Assembly: GCF_030272615.1 (NCBI RefSeq)
Contig: NC_081412.1
Span: 99,383,796 to 99,447,795, forward strand
Length of the DNA: 64,000 nucleotides
Direction: 5' to 3'
Origin: Cryptomeria japonica
Taxonomy: Eukaryota; Streptophyta; Pinopsida; Cupressales; Cupressaceae
Shown: positions 46,565-56,033 of the stretch, piece after piece
Numbering within the stretch: position 1 is the first letter of the stretch
How the letters are laid out: each line of letters starts with the position of its first letter
Made by a program: the position numbers and the translations under genes
The notes under the pieces: generated by a model
Told to the model about the DNA's origin: nothing
Database searches by the model: none
Seen by the model: only the letters and a program-made list of their open reading frames with translations

Positions 46565-48865
46565 CTAGTCCACGTTCAGATCAGTAGGAACAACAGTTTC
46601 TCTCAAGATTTTGTCAAGAATGGATTTATGTGCAGGGGATATGCGTAGGAGCTCAAGAATGGAGATGAGCGCGGGTGTCTTCCCTAACTGTTCTACAAGG
46701 TCATACTCAGGTTTGGTGGATGAGGAAGCGGTGTTTTTGGCTGGAGCACCTTGCAAAGTGAATTTACCTCGATGGGTTGTAACATGACATTCAGAGGTAG
46801 GTTCGGAAGAAGATCCAACGCCTTTTAGGACAATCTTGGGTCTTTGGGTAGAATTCTTAGGTGTTTTGTCCTTGATGATAATGGTAGAGACATAATTGTC
46901 CATCGAGATGTGATTGATAGTTGAATCATAGTTATAGGACACTCTGGTATAGTTGGTCTGATCATCTGTGGCTTTAGCTTTTCCCTTGTCATGTTTTGGG
47001 AATGGTTCCTTAAACATTTCATGTTCTTGATTGGCTAAGTGTCCTTCAATTTCAATGTCACCTCTATCAATGAGATCTTGTATGATGTTCTTCAGTCGAT
47101 GGCAATTTCCTGTCTTATGACCCTTGCTCTTGTGAAATTCACAATACTCATCATCATTCCACCAATTTGGTTTCACCTTTGGCTCATATGGAGGAAAATC
47201 TGGAATAGTGATTACCTTGTTTGCCACTAGCTTTTTGAAAACTGACTCAAGTGGTTTTCCCAATGGAGTGTACTTCCTTCGTGATTTGGAAGTTGTTTGA
47301 GTATTCACCTGATTGTTTGTAGAGCTTGATCCGGAAAAAACGATTTTGGCTCGTACTGAATTGGCATCAACAACACCATCATTGACTGTGTTCTTGTTTT
47401 TATTCCAAAATCTTGGCTTATCTTTTCCTTTAAAGTCATCTTTGTTTTCCTTGAATATCTTAATGACTCCTTGTTCAATTAGGACCTTCTTTGTTGCTAA
47501 GCCTTTTTCAATGACGTCCTTGAATGTGGACAAACAAGTTTTTCTTAGATCATAACCAATGTCTTTGTTAACATTTTGGGTGAACATCTCTACCATTTGT
47601 TTTTGTGGAATTTCACAAGAGCATCTGCTAGCTAAATTCCTCCATATTTGTAAAAATGATGAAAAAGACTCTCCATCTTTTTGCTTGGTGTTGCACAAAG
47701 TAGTGACTAATATGTCTGTCTCTATGTTGTATGAGAAATGTTGGATAAATGCCTCTGCTAGATCACCCCAAGACTTAATTCCAAGTGGAAGTTGGGAGAA
47801 CCATTCCATAGCTTGATCACCTAAGCTTTGTGGGAATAATCTCATCAAATATGTCTCTTCTGAAGCTACCTCAATGCAAGATATGAAAAATTGTCTTATG
47901 TGTGCCTTAGGATCCCCTTTGCCTCTATACTTATCAAACTTTGTCACAAAGTGTGTAGGAAATGGAGGCATTGGAATGCTCTTGTCAAATGGATAGGGAC
48001 ATATGTCTCTCATTGTGTAAGTTGGCTTCGGTGTATTTATATCCTCCATTTTCTTTTGTAAGTCCCTGATTTGTTGCTCCAAATTGTTCTTAGGTGGAGA
48101 TCGACTTCTTGGACCATACCCCATGCTTGAGGCACCAATTGGAGGAGGAGCATGTTGCATATATGGATTATATTGATCATACACATGTTCATATGGAGGA
48201 GGTCTATAATGATGTTGCGTATATGGACCACTTGGTATAGAGTCATGATGAGGAACGAAATATCTGCTTTGTCCATGTATACCATACTCTATAGGCATGT
48301 CGTGAGTTTGTTCTAGTGTGTTGCCCCCAAATTTGACGCGGGGTTTCCTTGTGTCCAAATTTTGAGCATGCCTTTAAATATCCCATTGCTTTGGTGGTTG
48401 ATCCTTAGCATTGGTATGTGGTTGAGCAAGTTTCTCTACATAAGACTTCCATAATGGTCTACGAAGGTGAGTATCATATGCTTGACCATGTGTGTATGGG
48501 ACCTCTGGTTTTTGAAACAAAGATGATGGTGATTCAGGCACAAGATGTGGTCCTCTATTGCCTCCACTATTAGGCCTCCTTTGATCCATGTTGGAGTGAG
48601 TATGTTGCAAAGGTCGATTTTCCATTATTTGAGACATGTCAAAATCATGAGGTATTTTGGCTCCACTTTGTGCCATCATATGTAAGAAATATTGTCTATC
48701 CCTCCTCATTATTTCCTCAACCAGTCGATTGAAATGGGGATTCATAATGGTGTCTTCCACTTCTGTTGAATGTACTGAAATGTTGTCCATATTGTCATTG
48801 TGTGTATCATTGTTGTTTGTAGTGTCCATGTTCTCAACATTTGGAATGTTTCTATAGGCATCCAT
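46565..48865 (-). pseudogene. gypsy-2 gag
   Basis: One frame with a single TAA at 48374-48376, then open to the TAG at 46565. The N-terminus is MDAYRNIPNVENMD. The stretch 48358-48050 is Pro/Tyr/His-rich. The gag core has 'FDKYRGKGDPKAHIRQFFI', 'SLGDQAMEWFSQLPLGIKSW', 'EAFIQHFSYN' and 'ESFSSFLQIWRNLASRC'. A zinc knuckle of the form Cys-X2-His-X4-His-X4-Cys (YCEFHKSKGHKTGNC) lies near 47170-47115. The C-terminal part has 'LGKTPALISILELLRISPAH'. The frame is continuous with protease and pol, so gag-pol would be one polyprotein without frameshifting. Confidence 0.88.
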
Positions 48866-49461
48866 GTCAGGTAATGTAGTATGATCAGAATTGAAAAAGA
48901 TATCATTAATAGGAACTCATGTTTGCAGACTCTTGAGCCTCTTTAGTTTCTCTCCTAGATTTTTGGGAACGGGTTTCAACCATAAACTAGGTCTTGACCA
49001 AGATGTGAGACTAGATGAAAATGAAAAGAGTATGGAAGACTAAGAGTTGGATGGAATGTAAATGAATCTAAGGTGTACTTGCAATGTCCAAAGTGTAAGA
49101 CCAAGTATGTATGTAGTAGAGTAGGTGTGACTTCCAAAGAGATGATAGTTTTTCTTGATGAGGTAAGTTGACCTTGACTCTAAGTAAGACCAAATGAGAC
49201 CCAAAGGTGATAGACTTTGATGAGGGACCACTTAGCAAAATGTTGTTGTATGTAGTGTGTTGACAAAGTGTGATGAGGACAAGCAAGTGACCTTTTGACT
49301 CAAGTTTAGACAAATGTGAGTGTAATGTAAGGTGTAAAGCAATGATGGACTTTGTGAGACCCAAAGACAGGTTGAATGCTAGATGAAACCCTGGAGAAAT
49401 AACCTAGGAAGCTCAAGAATTTCGAAACTAACTGTGTGTGTTTGCTGGACTGTAAAAGTTT

Positions 49462-49660
49462 TTCAATTCTAAACACAGACGTGCCTGTATACTGCATAGA
49501 CGCGATTTCCTGACACAGACGTGGTTCTGTTTAACACAGGCGCGAGTCTGAGATTTTGTAAATGCAATGTTGATTCTGAGAACACAGACACGTTTCTTCC
49601 CTTCATAGACGTGGTTATACGACACAGACGCTATTATGTCAGACACAGATGCGTTTTTGC
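49462..49660 (+). repeat. Array of ~8 degenerate ACACAGACGYG units (array B)
   Basis: Units such as ACACAGACGTGCC, CATAGACGCGATTT, ACACAGGCGCGAGTC and ACACAGATGCGTTT occur every 17-35 bp. It has the same motif as array C and the reverse complement of array A. Confidence 0.8.
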
Positions 49661-50869
49661 AAAATTTGTGCAATTTTTTCCAATCTGTGAAGTTTCTTTG
49701 TTGTGATCAAATCTGAATGTTTGACTGTTTTTTCATGACAAGATGACACAGTGTTGATGAGGACTCAACGTTTGCAAGTGTCTAGACAAAAATGACTAAA
49801 AGAAAAGTGTGTTGTTTGATGTAAAATTGTTTTGCATACACTTGAAGACACAAAAGACATAATGTTTCACTGTTTGGTCTTGAATGTTTGAATGTTTAAA
49901 ATAAGTCAAGCACAATTCTTATGGCTGGCCAAGAAAATAGTTGTTGATCCCACATGGGGTTTTACCCCCGAGGCTACGCTATTCAGAGTAGATACTTAGA
50001 TGCTTGACTCCGCTGGCTCCACCCTCGGCACTCACTTCTCGGGGCAGCCAAGCATCAATCCCCACAAAAACTCCTTGTGGCGAACTTTGTATCTCTACTA
50101 AGAACAGTATGTGTGTGGGCCGCTACCAGAGGTCCGACCTCCTGCCCCAACAACTAGAAGGATTTGGGCTTCTAAAACAAAAAGGTGCTAGTAAGGGCAT
50201 CCGCTCGTGTGGCCATACATGCGGCACTTTCAGCTCTGTAAATACAGAAGGCTCCCAGCCGGTAGGGGTTACGCCCTACAAATGATCAAATAAATTTGAT
50301 CAAACGGGTTTATGGGGAGACATAGTGTCGGTATGAACTAATCAGCACACGTTATTCATAGTTTTCACCATGAATACAATTATTTATAGTGGTTTGGAAG
50401 AAGATGGCTTTTCTTTTGCTACCACTTGGGTCGTTGTCTCCTCACTAGTAGTCCTAATGACCACACAGGGAGACAGGCCCTCTAAAGATGAAACAAAAAG
50501 AGCCTATTGCTCAAGACACAAAAGACAATGGTTCAATTTTAGTGCACCAATTGAAGTGTTTGCTAGTTTATGAAAACAAGGCACACAATAAATAAATAAA
50601 TAAATAAATCCAAAAACCCTTGCCAAGGTCCTGCAACAAAGATTTGTTAGTAGTTTGGATTGTTTCAAATGATCACCCCTTCTTGCAAGCACACAAGTTA
50701 GGTAAATTTTTAAATCCAAAAGACTTTGTGAAATAGGGGCCTTCGACAAAACATTTTGCTTTCAAGGCAAGCTGCACCAATTTCGTTAGCTAGATCGAAA
50801 GATGTTAGCTCAAAATAAACCAGATCTGAAACATTAAAAGCAAGACAAAATGGCAAAAAACATGATTTT

Positions 50870-51245
50870 ACCCTACACAAACGCGATTTCGCAACATAGA
50901 CGCGATTTAACACCTCACAGACGCGTTTCTGCAAAAAAAATGCAAAACAGAAAATCCTGCAAGACACAGACACGATTAAAATGATCACAAACGCGATTAG
51001 ATCTCACAGATGCGATTAAAGTGCCCACAGACGCGCCTATAATGAAAACCTGCAATCTGGAAAATGAAAATACTGTCGGAAACACAGACACAGTTCTAAG
51101 GTTCACAGACGCGATTCGGGAACACAGACGCGACCCTGCAATCAAAAAAAGTGAAATAATGTCAAAGACGCAGACGCGATCCCAGATGTCGCATACGCGG
51201 CAGAAAACCAAAAACGCGATCCGAAAGTATGCAGATGCGAAAATA
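50870..51245 (+). repeat. Array of ~14 degenerate CACAGACGCGATT units (array C)
   Basis: About 14 units, e.g. ACAAACGCGATTT, CACAGACGCGTTTC, CACAGATGCGATT and CACAGACGCGATTC, with irregular spacing of 15-60 bp. It begins about 80-100 bp inside the 5' LTR in element sense. The changes are mostly CpG transitions. The varied spacing and degenerate units exclude a simple satellite. Confidence 0.85.
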
Positions 51246-51326
51246 TCAAAATGCTGTCGAAAATGTTAGATCTGCAACTTCAAAACACAAAATCTGCAAC
51301 AAGGATGTTAAATGCAAAAGGGACAA

Positions 51327-51346
51327 GAGTCCCACCGGGCGTGCCA
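51327..51346 (-). promoter_or_regulatory. gypsy-2 primer-binding site
   Basis: On the minus strand TGGCACGCCCGGTGGGACTC lies three bases after the 5' LTR end. It begins with TGG, complementary to the CCA of a tRNA 3' end, as primer sites do. The tRNA was not identified. Confidence 0.7.
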
Positions 51347-51349
51347 AAA

Positions 51350-52082
51350 TGTTTACGGTGAAAATGGATACAACAATGATAATATTGAAAGACTAAATGA
51401 ATTCAACCACAAAACCCTAGCCTAACAACAACAAAGATCCACCATAACATATGAAGATTACCTAAGACAATGCAAATCAAATGAAATCACAAAGATTATA
51501 CCATCACATGTCCAATAGGGTTTGAATCTCCATTCTTCATATCTCCATTGATCTTGCTTGATTTATTTGCTCTCAGATTTTATGTGCACAAGAGCTCAAC
51601 AAAGAATGGAAATGTGGTTGCAAGTAGGATCGCATATGAAAGTTCAAAAGCGTAGTGTAGTCAAGTAGTCAACCAGGGTTTTATAATGAAGGAAGCATCT
51701 CCTTATATAGAAGACACTATAAGAAATGGAGGGATAAGATTGAGAGGTGCAAAAGAGGTCGGCTATGATTAGAGGGTAGGTAGAGGAAATAATAAAATAA
51801 TGAAAGGGTAGGTAGTGTAGGAATTAAGAGATGAATGACATGTGTCATGGGTAGAAAAGGCTAATGAATTAATTAAATAAATAAAAATTCATTTAATTAA
51901 TAGAAGAAGTGGGATTATAAATAAGATATTTATTTAATTTAGGAAAAAGGATAATTTAAATAAATAAATGTATTTATTTAAATGAGAAATAAGGCTAGAA
52001 GAGGATAAATGAATTAATTAAATAAATAAAGATTTATTTAATTAATAGAAGAATTAGGCTAAAGATAATTAAATAAATAGAA
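51350..52082 (-). repeat. gypsy-2 5' LTR, truncated
   Basis: Matches 35794-36571 from TGTTTACGGTG onward, with few substitutions and a small deletion near 51914. It ends at about 52082, after AATAAATAGAAT, so the U3 start (TGTAGACACC...) is missing. The sequence then jumps to the copia LTR. A 15-20 bp stretch, AATTAGGCTAAAGAT, is repeated at the junction. Confidence 0.9.
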
Positions 52083-52103
52083 TTAGGCTAAAGATTTATT
52101 TTA

Positions 52104-52832
52104 TTTACTTATGGATTGGAAAATATTTGTTTGGTCTCAAGCCGACATGTTTTATAATTATGTAATTGGTTTATTGTTTGGGTGGATGACCTAATTGTTT
52201 GAGGTCTAGGATTTGTATATATATGTATGATCTCATTGTAGATCATGGATAAAGGGAATGCAACTGAATAATGTAATAATCATTCATGCAGAGGATTTGG
52301 TCGATCATAGGTGATCGAGTTGGGTTTATGTAAGAGGTTTAGGTCCTCTAGTATTGAGCTTAATCGAAACTGTATTCAGGCATAGGAGATGCTATTATTG
52401 TAGTTCATTCTTCCTTCTGGATTGTAGTCTGCATTTCTTATGTAGTCAGTGAGACTCCTTTTGTAATGAGCAATGTGATCTAGGTTGTTGACCTTCCTAC
52501 AAGTGCAGGCCCCTCAATTTGTAATCACATACTTACTGCAAAAGTATTATCTAACTGTGGGTAGGCTTCCCACCGTGGTTTTTCCTTTTACCGGGTTTTC
52601 CATGTACAAATCTTGGTGTCATGTGGATGGTATCTATTCTCTAATTATTGGTTGTGCTTAATTGGTATATCTGTTATTCCGGTTATTGGTTTATATATTT
52701 TGGTATTAATCTTATGTGTTATGGTAATAAAGTTCTAAATGTTTAAGGTTCCGGTAATCTGGTGAAAACTGATTCACCCCCTTCTCAATTGTCCTCTGGT
52801 TATTTGAACTATCTAACCATTGGTATCAGAGC
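52104..52832 (+). repeat. copia partial 5' LTR and primer-binding site
   Basis: 52104-52450 matches 55684-56033 ('TTTGGTCTCARGCCGACATG', 'GATCATGGATAAAGRGAATG'). The LTR ends ...AACCA at 52819. The primer site TGGTATCAGAGCC starts at 52821, the site complementary to initiator Met tRNA used by many plant elements. Confidence 0.9.
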
Positions 52833-52874
52833 CTGGTCCTCTCTACAGAAGCTTAACCACTTGAAGAAGATCCT

Positions 52875-53790
52875 ATGACATCTAACAGTTCAAGTTCATC
52901 TAGTTCATCTGCAGCTGTCTTCCGGAGAGAAATTCTTTGGCTTGATGGAACAAATTATAGAGTATGGAAGATTAAGATGGAGACTCATCTGATATGTCTT
53001 GGTAAGGAAATCTGGGAGATCACTGAGAATGGTGTAACCCCTTTTAATCTGGCATCTGGAAATCCTTCTCCGACAAACTTGGATAAGGAGCTTGAGAATG
53101 ATTGTAGAGATAGATAAGCCCTCTTGTGTGCACTTTCTGATTAGCAAATAATGGGATTGACTGACAAATCAATAACGAAGGCTATATGGGACAAGTTGGA
53201 GACTCTAAATGAAGGTGACCCTACTTATAAGATTGCTAAACTTGATAGTTACCCAGTGAGATATGAAAATTTGAAGATGGAAGAAGATGAAAGGATTACT
53301 GCATTTATGGAAGGGTAAATGAAATTGTCATGGGAATTCAATGTTGTGGTGGATCTCTGAGTGAAGATGAAATAGTTTCTAAAGTTCTGAGAGCTTTACC
53401 ACTGGCTTATAAGATGAAGGCTACTATAATTAATGAATTGAGAACAATGGCAAATACTTATGTGAATAGAGATACCTTGGTTGGGAAATTATCTTCTTTT
53501 GAGCTTGAGAATTTGGACCTTCTGGAGATGTGAAGTCTGAACCTGCTTTTCATGCATTTACATCATCAACTGATAAGCAAGATTGGAAAGCTTTGTATGC
53601 AAATGAATTAGAAGATATGAAGAGGGAAGATGAATAATTTGAGCAACTTGAAGCCCTATTTGCTAGAAGAGTACCTAAAGGACCAGTAGGAAGTAAGTAT
53701 GAAGGAAAATCACCCTTTAAATATTTTGCATGTAATAAGATAGGTCATTTTGCATCTAGATGTCCTGAAAGGAATTCAAGATTTAAATAA
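52875..53790 (+). pseudogene. copia gag
   Basis: From ATG 52875: a Ser-rich start, then 'LDGTNYRVWKIKMETHLI', typical of copia gag (UBN2-type). Stops at 53115 and 53143 and a frame change near 53318 lead to 'DEIVSKVLRALPLAYKMKAT' (53330-53533). A zinc-knuckle remnant at 53725-53770 reads 'ACNKIGHFASRCP'. At least one frameshift and several stops make it dead. Confidence 0.82.
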
Positions 53791-53889
53791 AGAGCTAGAA
53801 GATCTTTTAAACCTGACCCTGAATATCAAAACAAGCATAAGTATAGGAGAAACAAAGATAAATCATGTTACTTTGTTGATGAGGAAGGT

Positions 53890-54660
53890 GTGACTAATTT
53901 TGATGATGAACCGACACAAGACTCTACTAGTGGTTCTGACAATGGAAAGGAATGGGTGTTCCTAGCTATCAAGGAAGATGATCCAGTACTGGAAGGGAAT
54001 GTACCCGAAGAAAAGACCCTTGCTGCTAAAATTGAAGATAAGGATGAATGGGTAATTGACAGTGGATGTTCACATCATATGACTTGAGATAAAAGGAAGT
54101 TTCTATCTTTGCAAGAATTTGATGGCAGTCTAGTTAGATTTGGGGATGACAAAGCATACATGACCAAAGGAAGAGGAACTATATCATTAGATGGTAAGCA
54201 CAATACTGACAATGTTTATTATGTTGAAGGTTTAAGGCATAATCTTTTGAGTGTAGGACAGTTGGTGGATAAGGGATTATAATTCAAGGATGGAAAATGC
54301 AAGATCATTAATAGATCTGGATTGAAGATTGCAACCGGTACTCAGATAAAAGGTAATATATTTCATTTGAATTCTGATGAGAAGACATGTTTGATTGCAA
54401 AAATTGATGAGAGTTGGCTTTGGCATAACAGGCTATGTCATGTGAATTTTGATTGCATGGTAAAGATTAGTTCAACTAAGGCAATTAGAGATATACCTAA
54501 GATTGTGAAGCCCTATAATCCAGTATGTAAAGAATGCCAAATGGGAAAATAGGTTAGAACCTCTTTTAAGAGTATACAAGACAAATCTAATGATATTCTT
54601 GATCTTATTCATACTAATTTTTGTGGTCCTGCTAGAATCAAAAGTTTTCAAGGTGATAGA
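53890..54660 (+). pseudogene. copia protease and gag-pre-integrase
   Basis: The protease active site is in 'WVIDSGCSHHMT' (54048-54083, Asp-Ser-Gly), followed by a stop. Then come 'NVYYVEGLRHNLLSVGQL' and the His-His-Cys-Cys zinc region of the integrase N-terminus, 'LWHNRLCHVNFD' and 'CKECQMGK', which ends at a stop (54550). Next, 'ILDLIHTNFCGPARIKSFQG' is the very start of the integrase core, where the first catalytic Asp is Asn. The core stops at about 54660. Confidence 0.85.
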
Positions 54661-54804
54661 CAAGTTGTTAGGAATAAAGTTAGACTGGTTTATGTGGACA
54701 CTAAAGAGAAGATTGCAGACATCTTCACTAAACCTATGCCTAAAGAATCATTTGAGTACCTCAGAGACAGATTAGGGGTTTCCGCCCCTCCGATAGAAAC
54801 CTGA
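54661..54804 (+). pseudogene. copia RNase H C-terminal tail after internal deletion
   Basis: Directly after the integrase start the frame gives 'VRLVYVDTKEKIADIFTKPM' and 'FEYLRDRLGVS'. These are the last residues of copia RNase H, just before the pol stop at 54802-54804. Integrase core, RT and most of RNase H (normally about 2.4 kb) are absent. Confidence 0.85.
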
Positions 54805-55171
54805 TTGATGCTATTTGGCATTAGTCCGGTATGCATTTTTAGAGCTATTATTCATTTCGGATTGATGTGGTGATGCTACTACTCAGGGGGAGTAGTTAGT
54901 CTTGTGATTCAGTGATTTATAATTTTGCTTTGATATTTATGTCAGATTCTTGGCATTGATGTCAAAGGGGGAGAGATATTCATGTGAAAAAATTAAAGAG
55001 TTATATACATTAGGGGGAGAAATTTGTAGAACTTAACTGAGATATCATTTATAGGGAGAGTATGAATCAGAACTTCATTGCTATATTCTTATGTCAGAGA
55101 TTTGTTTGGCATTTCTTGGCACTTGTGTGTTTTTCACATCTAGTGTTGCCATCAATGCCAAAGGGGGAGAT
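54805..55171 (+). other. copia 3' untranslated region with repeated purine tracts
   Basis: No gene is seen. Four GGGGGAG tracts occur, at about 54886, 54965, 55013 and 55162. The last, AAAGGGGGAGAT (55160-55171), directly precedes the LTR and is the likely polypurine tract. Confidence 0.8.
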
Positions 55172-56033
55172 TGTTGGCAATTTGGAGGAATTGCTTATGT
55201 GTTGCATTGATGTTTTGTCATTGATGTCAACACTAGTTCTTTTGGTCGTTTACTAGTATCCAGTTGGTCCCGATAGGATGTTTGGTTTCTGGTTGGTAAG
55301 ATCATATTGATCCGGTATACTCCAGTATGTTTTGGCTTATGGAATTGACTTAGATTTTCTACTTGTGCTATTCAGATATATGTTCAGTCAATTGGTATTG
55401 ATTTGGTGATCAGATGCTATCTTATATGCTGGTAAGCTTGGTTTATTGATCCGGTGAGGGTTTCACTGGCAGAGCTTTGTTGAATATCTTTTGATGTTAT
55501 GCATAAGTGGTGTTGGTGCATCTTCTAGAAGGGATTCAGGATGTTGATGGTGATCGTGTTTGAGCCTTGACTGATTGGGATCATTGTTTTAGCATGTGTG
55601 GACCTAAATTGGGTTCGGTACTATCTAGGTTATGGACTGGCTTAATGTAACGTGTTGATTGGTCTTCTCAATGTGTTTATGAGATGACTTGTGGGTTGGA
55701 TAACATTTGTTTGGTCTCAGGCCGACATGTTTTATAATTATGTAATTAGTTTATTGTTTGGGTGGCCAACCTAATTGTTTGAGGTCTAGGGTTTGTATAT
55801 ATATGTATATGATCTCATTGTAGATCATGGATAAAGAGAATGCAAGTGAATAATGTAACAATCATTCATGCAGAGGATTTAGTCGATCATAGGTGATCAA
55901 GTTGGGTTTATGTAAGAAGTTTAAGTCCTCCGGTATTGAGCTTAACTAGAACTATACTCAGGCATAGGAGATGCTATTGTTGTACTTCATTATTCCTTCC
56001 AGATTGTAGTCTGGATTTCTTATGTAGTCAGTG
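55172..56033 (+). repeat. copia 3' LTR, interrupted by E5
   Basis: Starts TGTTGGCAATTTGG. Its second part matches the 5' LTR 52104-52450. It is broken at 56033 (GTAGTCAGTG) by the TG of the E5 LTR. By comparison with 52452 onward, the missing part should begin AGACTCC. Confidence 0.9.

Larger units (their letters stand above)
48866..51327 (-). other. gypsy-2 leader between primer site and gag
   Basis: No gene is seen in 2.5 kb. It holds array C (50870-51245), a GC-balanced conserved-looking block at 49920-50290 (minus strand: GTAGGGCGTAACCCC to GTAGCCTCGGGGGTAAAACC), a short AATA run at 50587-50609 and array B (49462-49660). The leader of gypsy-1 has a similar length. Confidence 0.65.
35794..52082 (-). 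mobile_element. Ty3/gypsy LTR retrotransposon 'gypsy-2' with antisense PMD gene
   Basis: LTRs are at 35794-36571 (3') and 51350 to about 52082 (5', missing its first few tens of bases). The minus-strand order is 5' LTR, primer site, leader with two repeat arrays, gag, protease, G-patch, RT, RNase H, archaeal-type RNase H, integrase (48865 to 41462), spacer, PMD gene in the opposite sense, repeat arrays, purine tract and 3' LTR. The LTRs look about 98% alike by eye, so it is younger than gypsy-1. It is a sister of gypsy-1: same domain order, alignable proteins and the same PMD placement. The total is about 16.3 kb. Confidence 0.92.
52104..56033 (+). mobile_element. Ty1/copia LTR retrotransposon, internally deleted
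   Basis: It has a partial 5' LTR (52104-52819), a tRNA-iMet type primer site, gag, protease, gag-pre-integrase and the very end of RNase H. A repeated purine tract zone and a 3' LTR (55172-56033) follow. Integrase core, RT and most of RNase H are missing. The 3' LTR is cut at 56034 by E5; the rest should lie beyond the window. The 5' LTR lacks its first ~550 bp by comparison with the 3' LTR. Confidence 0.9.

Noticed and set aside
50870-51245. Regularly recurring short motif resembling a CRISPR array
   Set aside because: Units are degenerate and spacing is irregular (15-60 bp), inside a plant retrotransposon leader. No cas genes are present.
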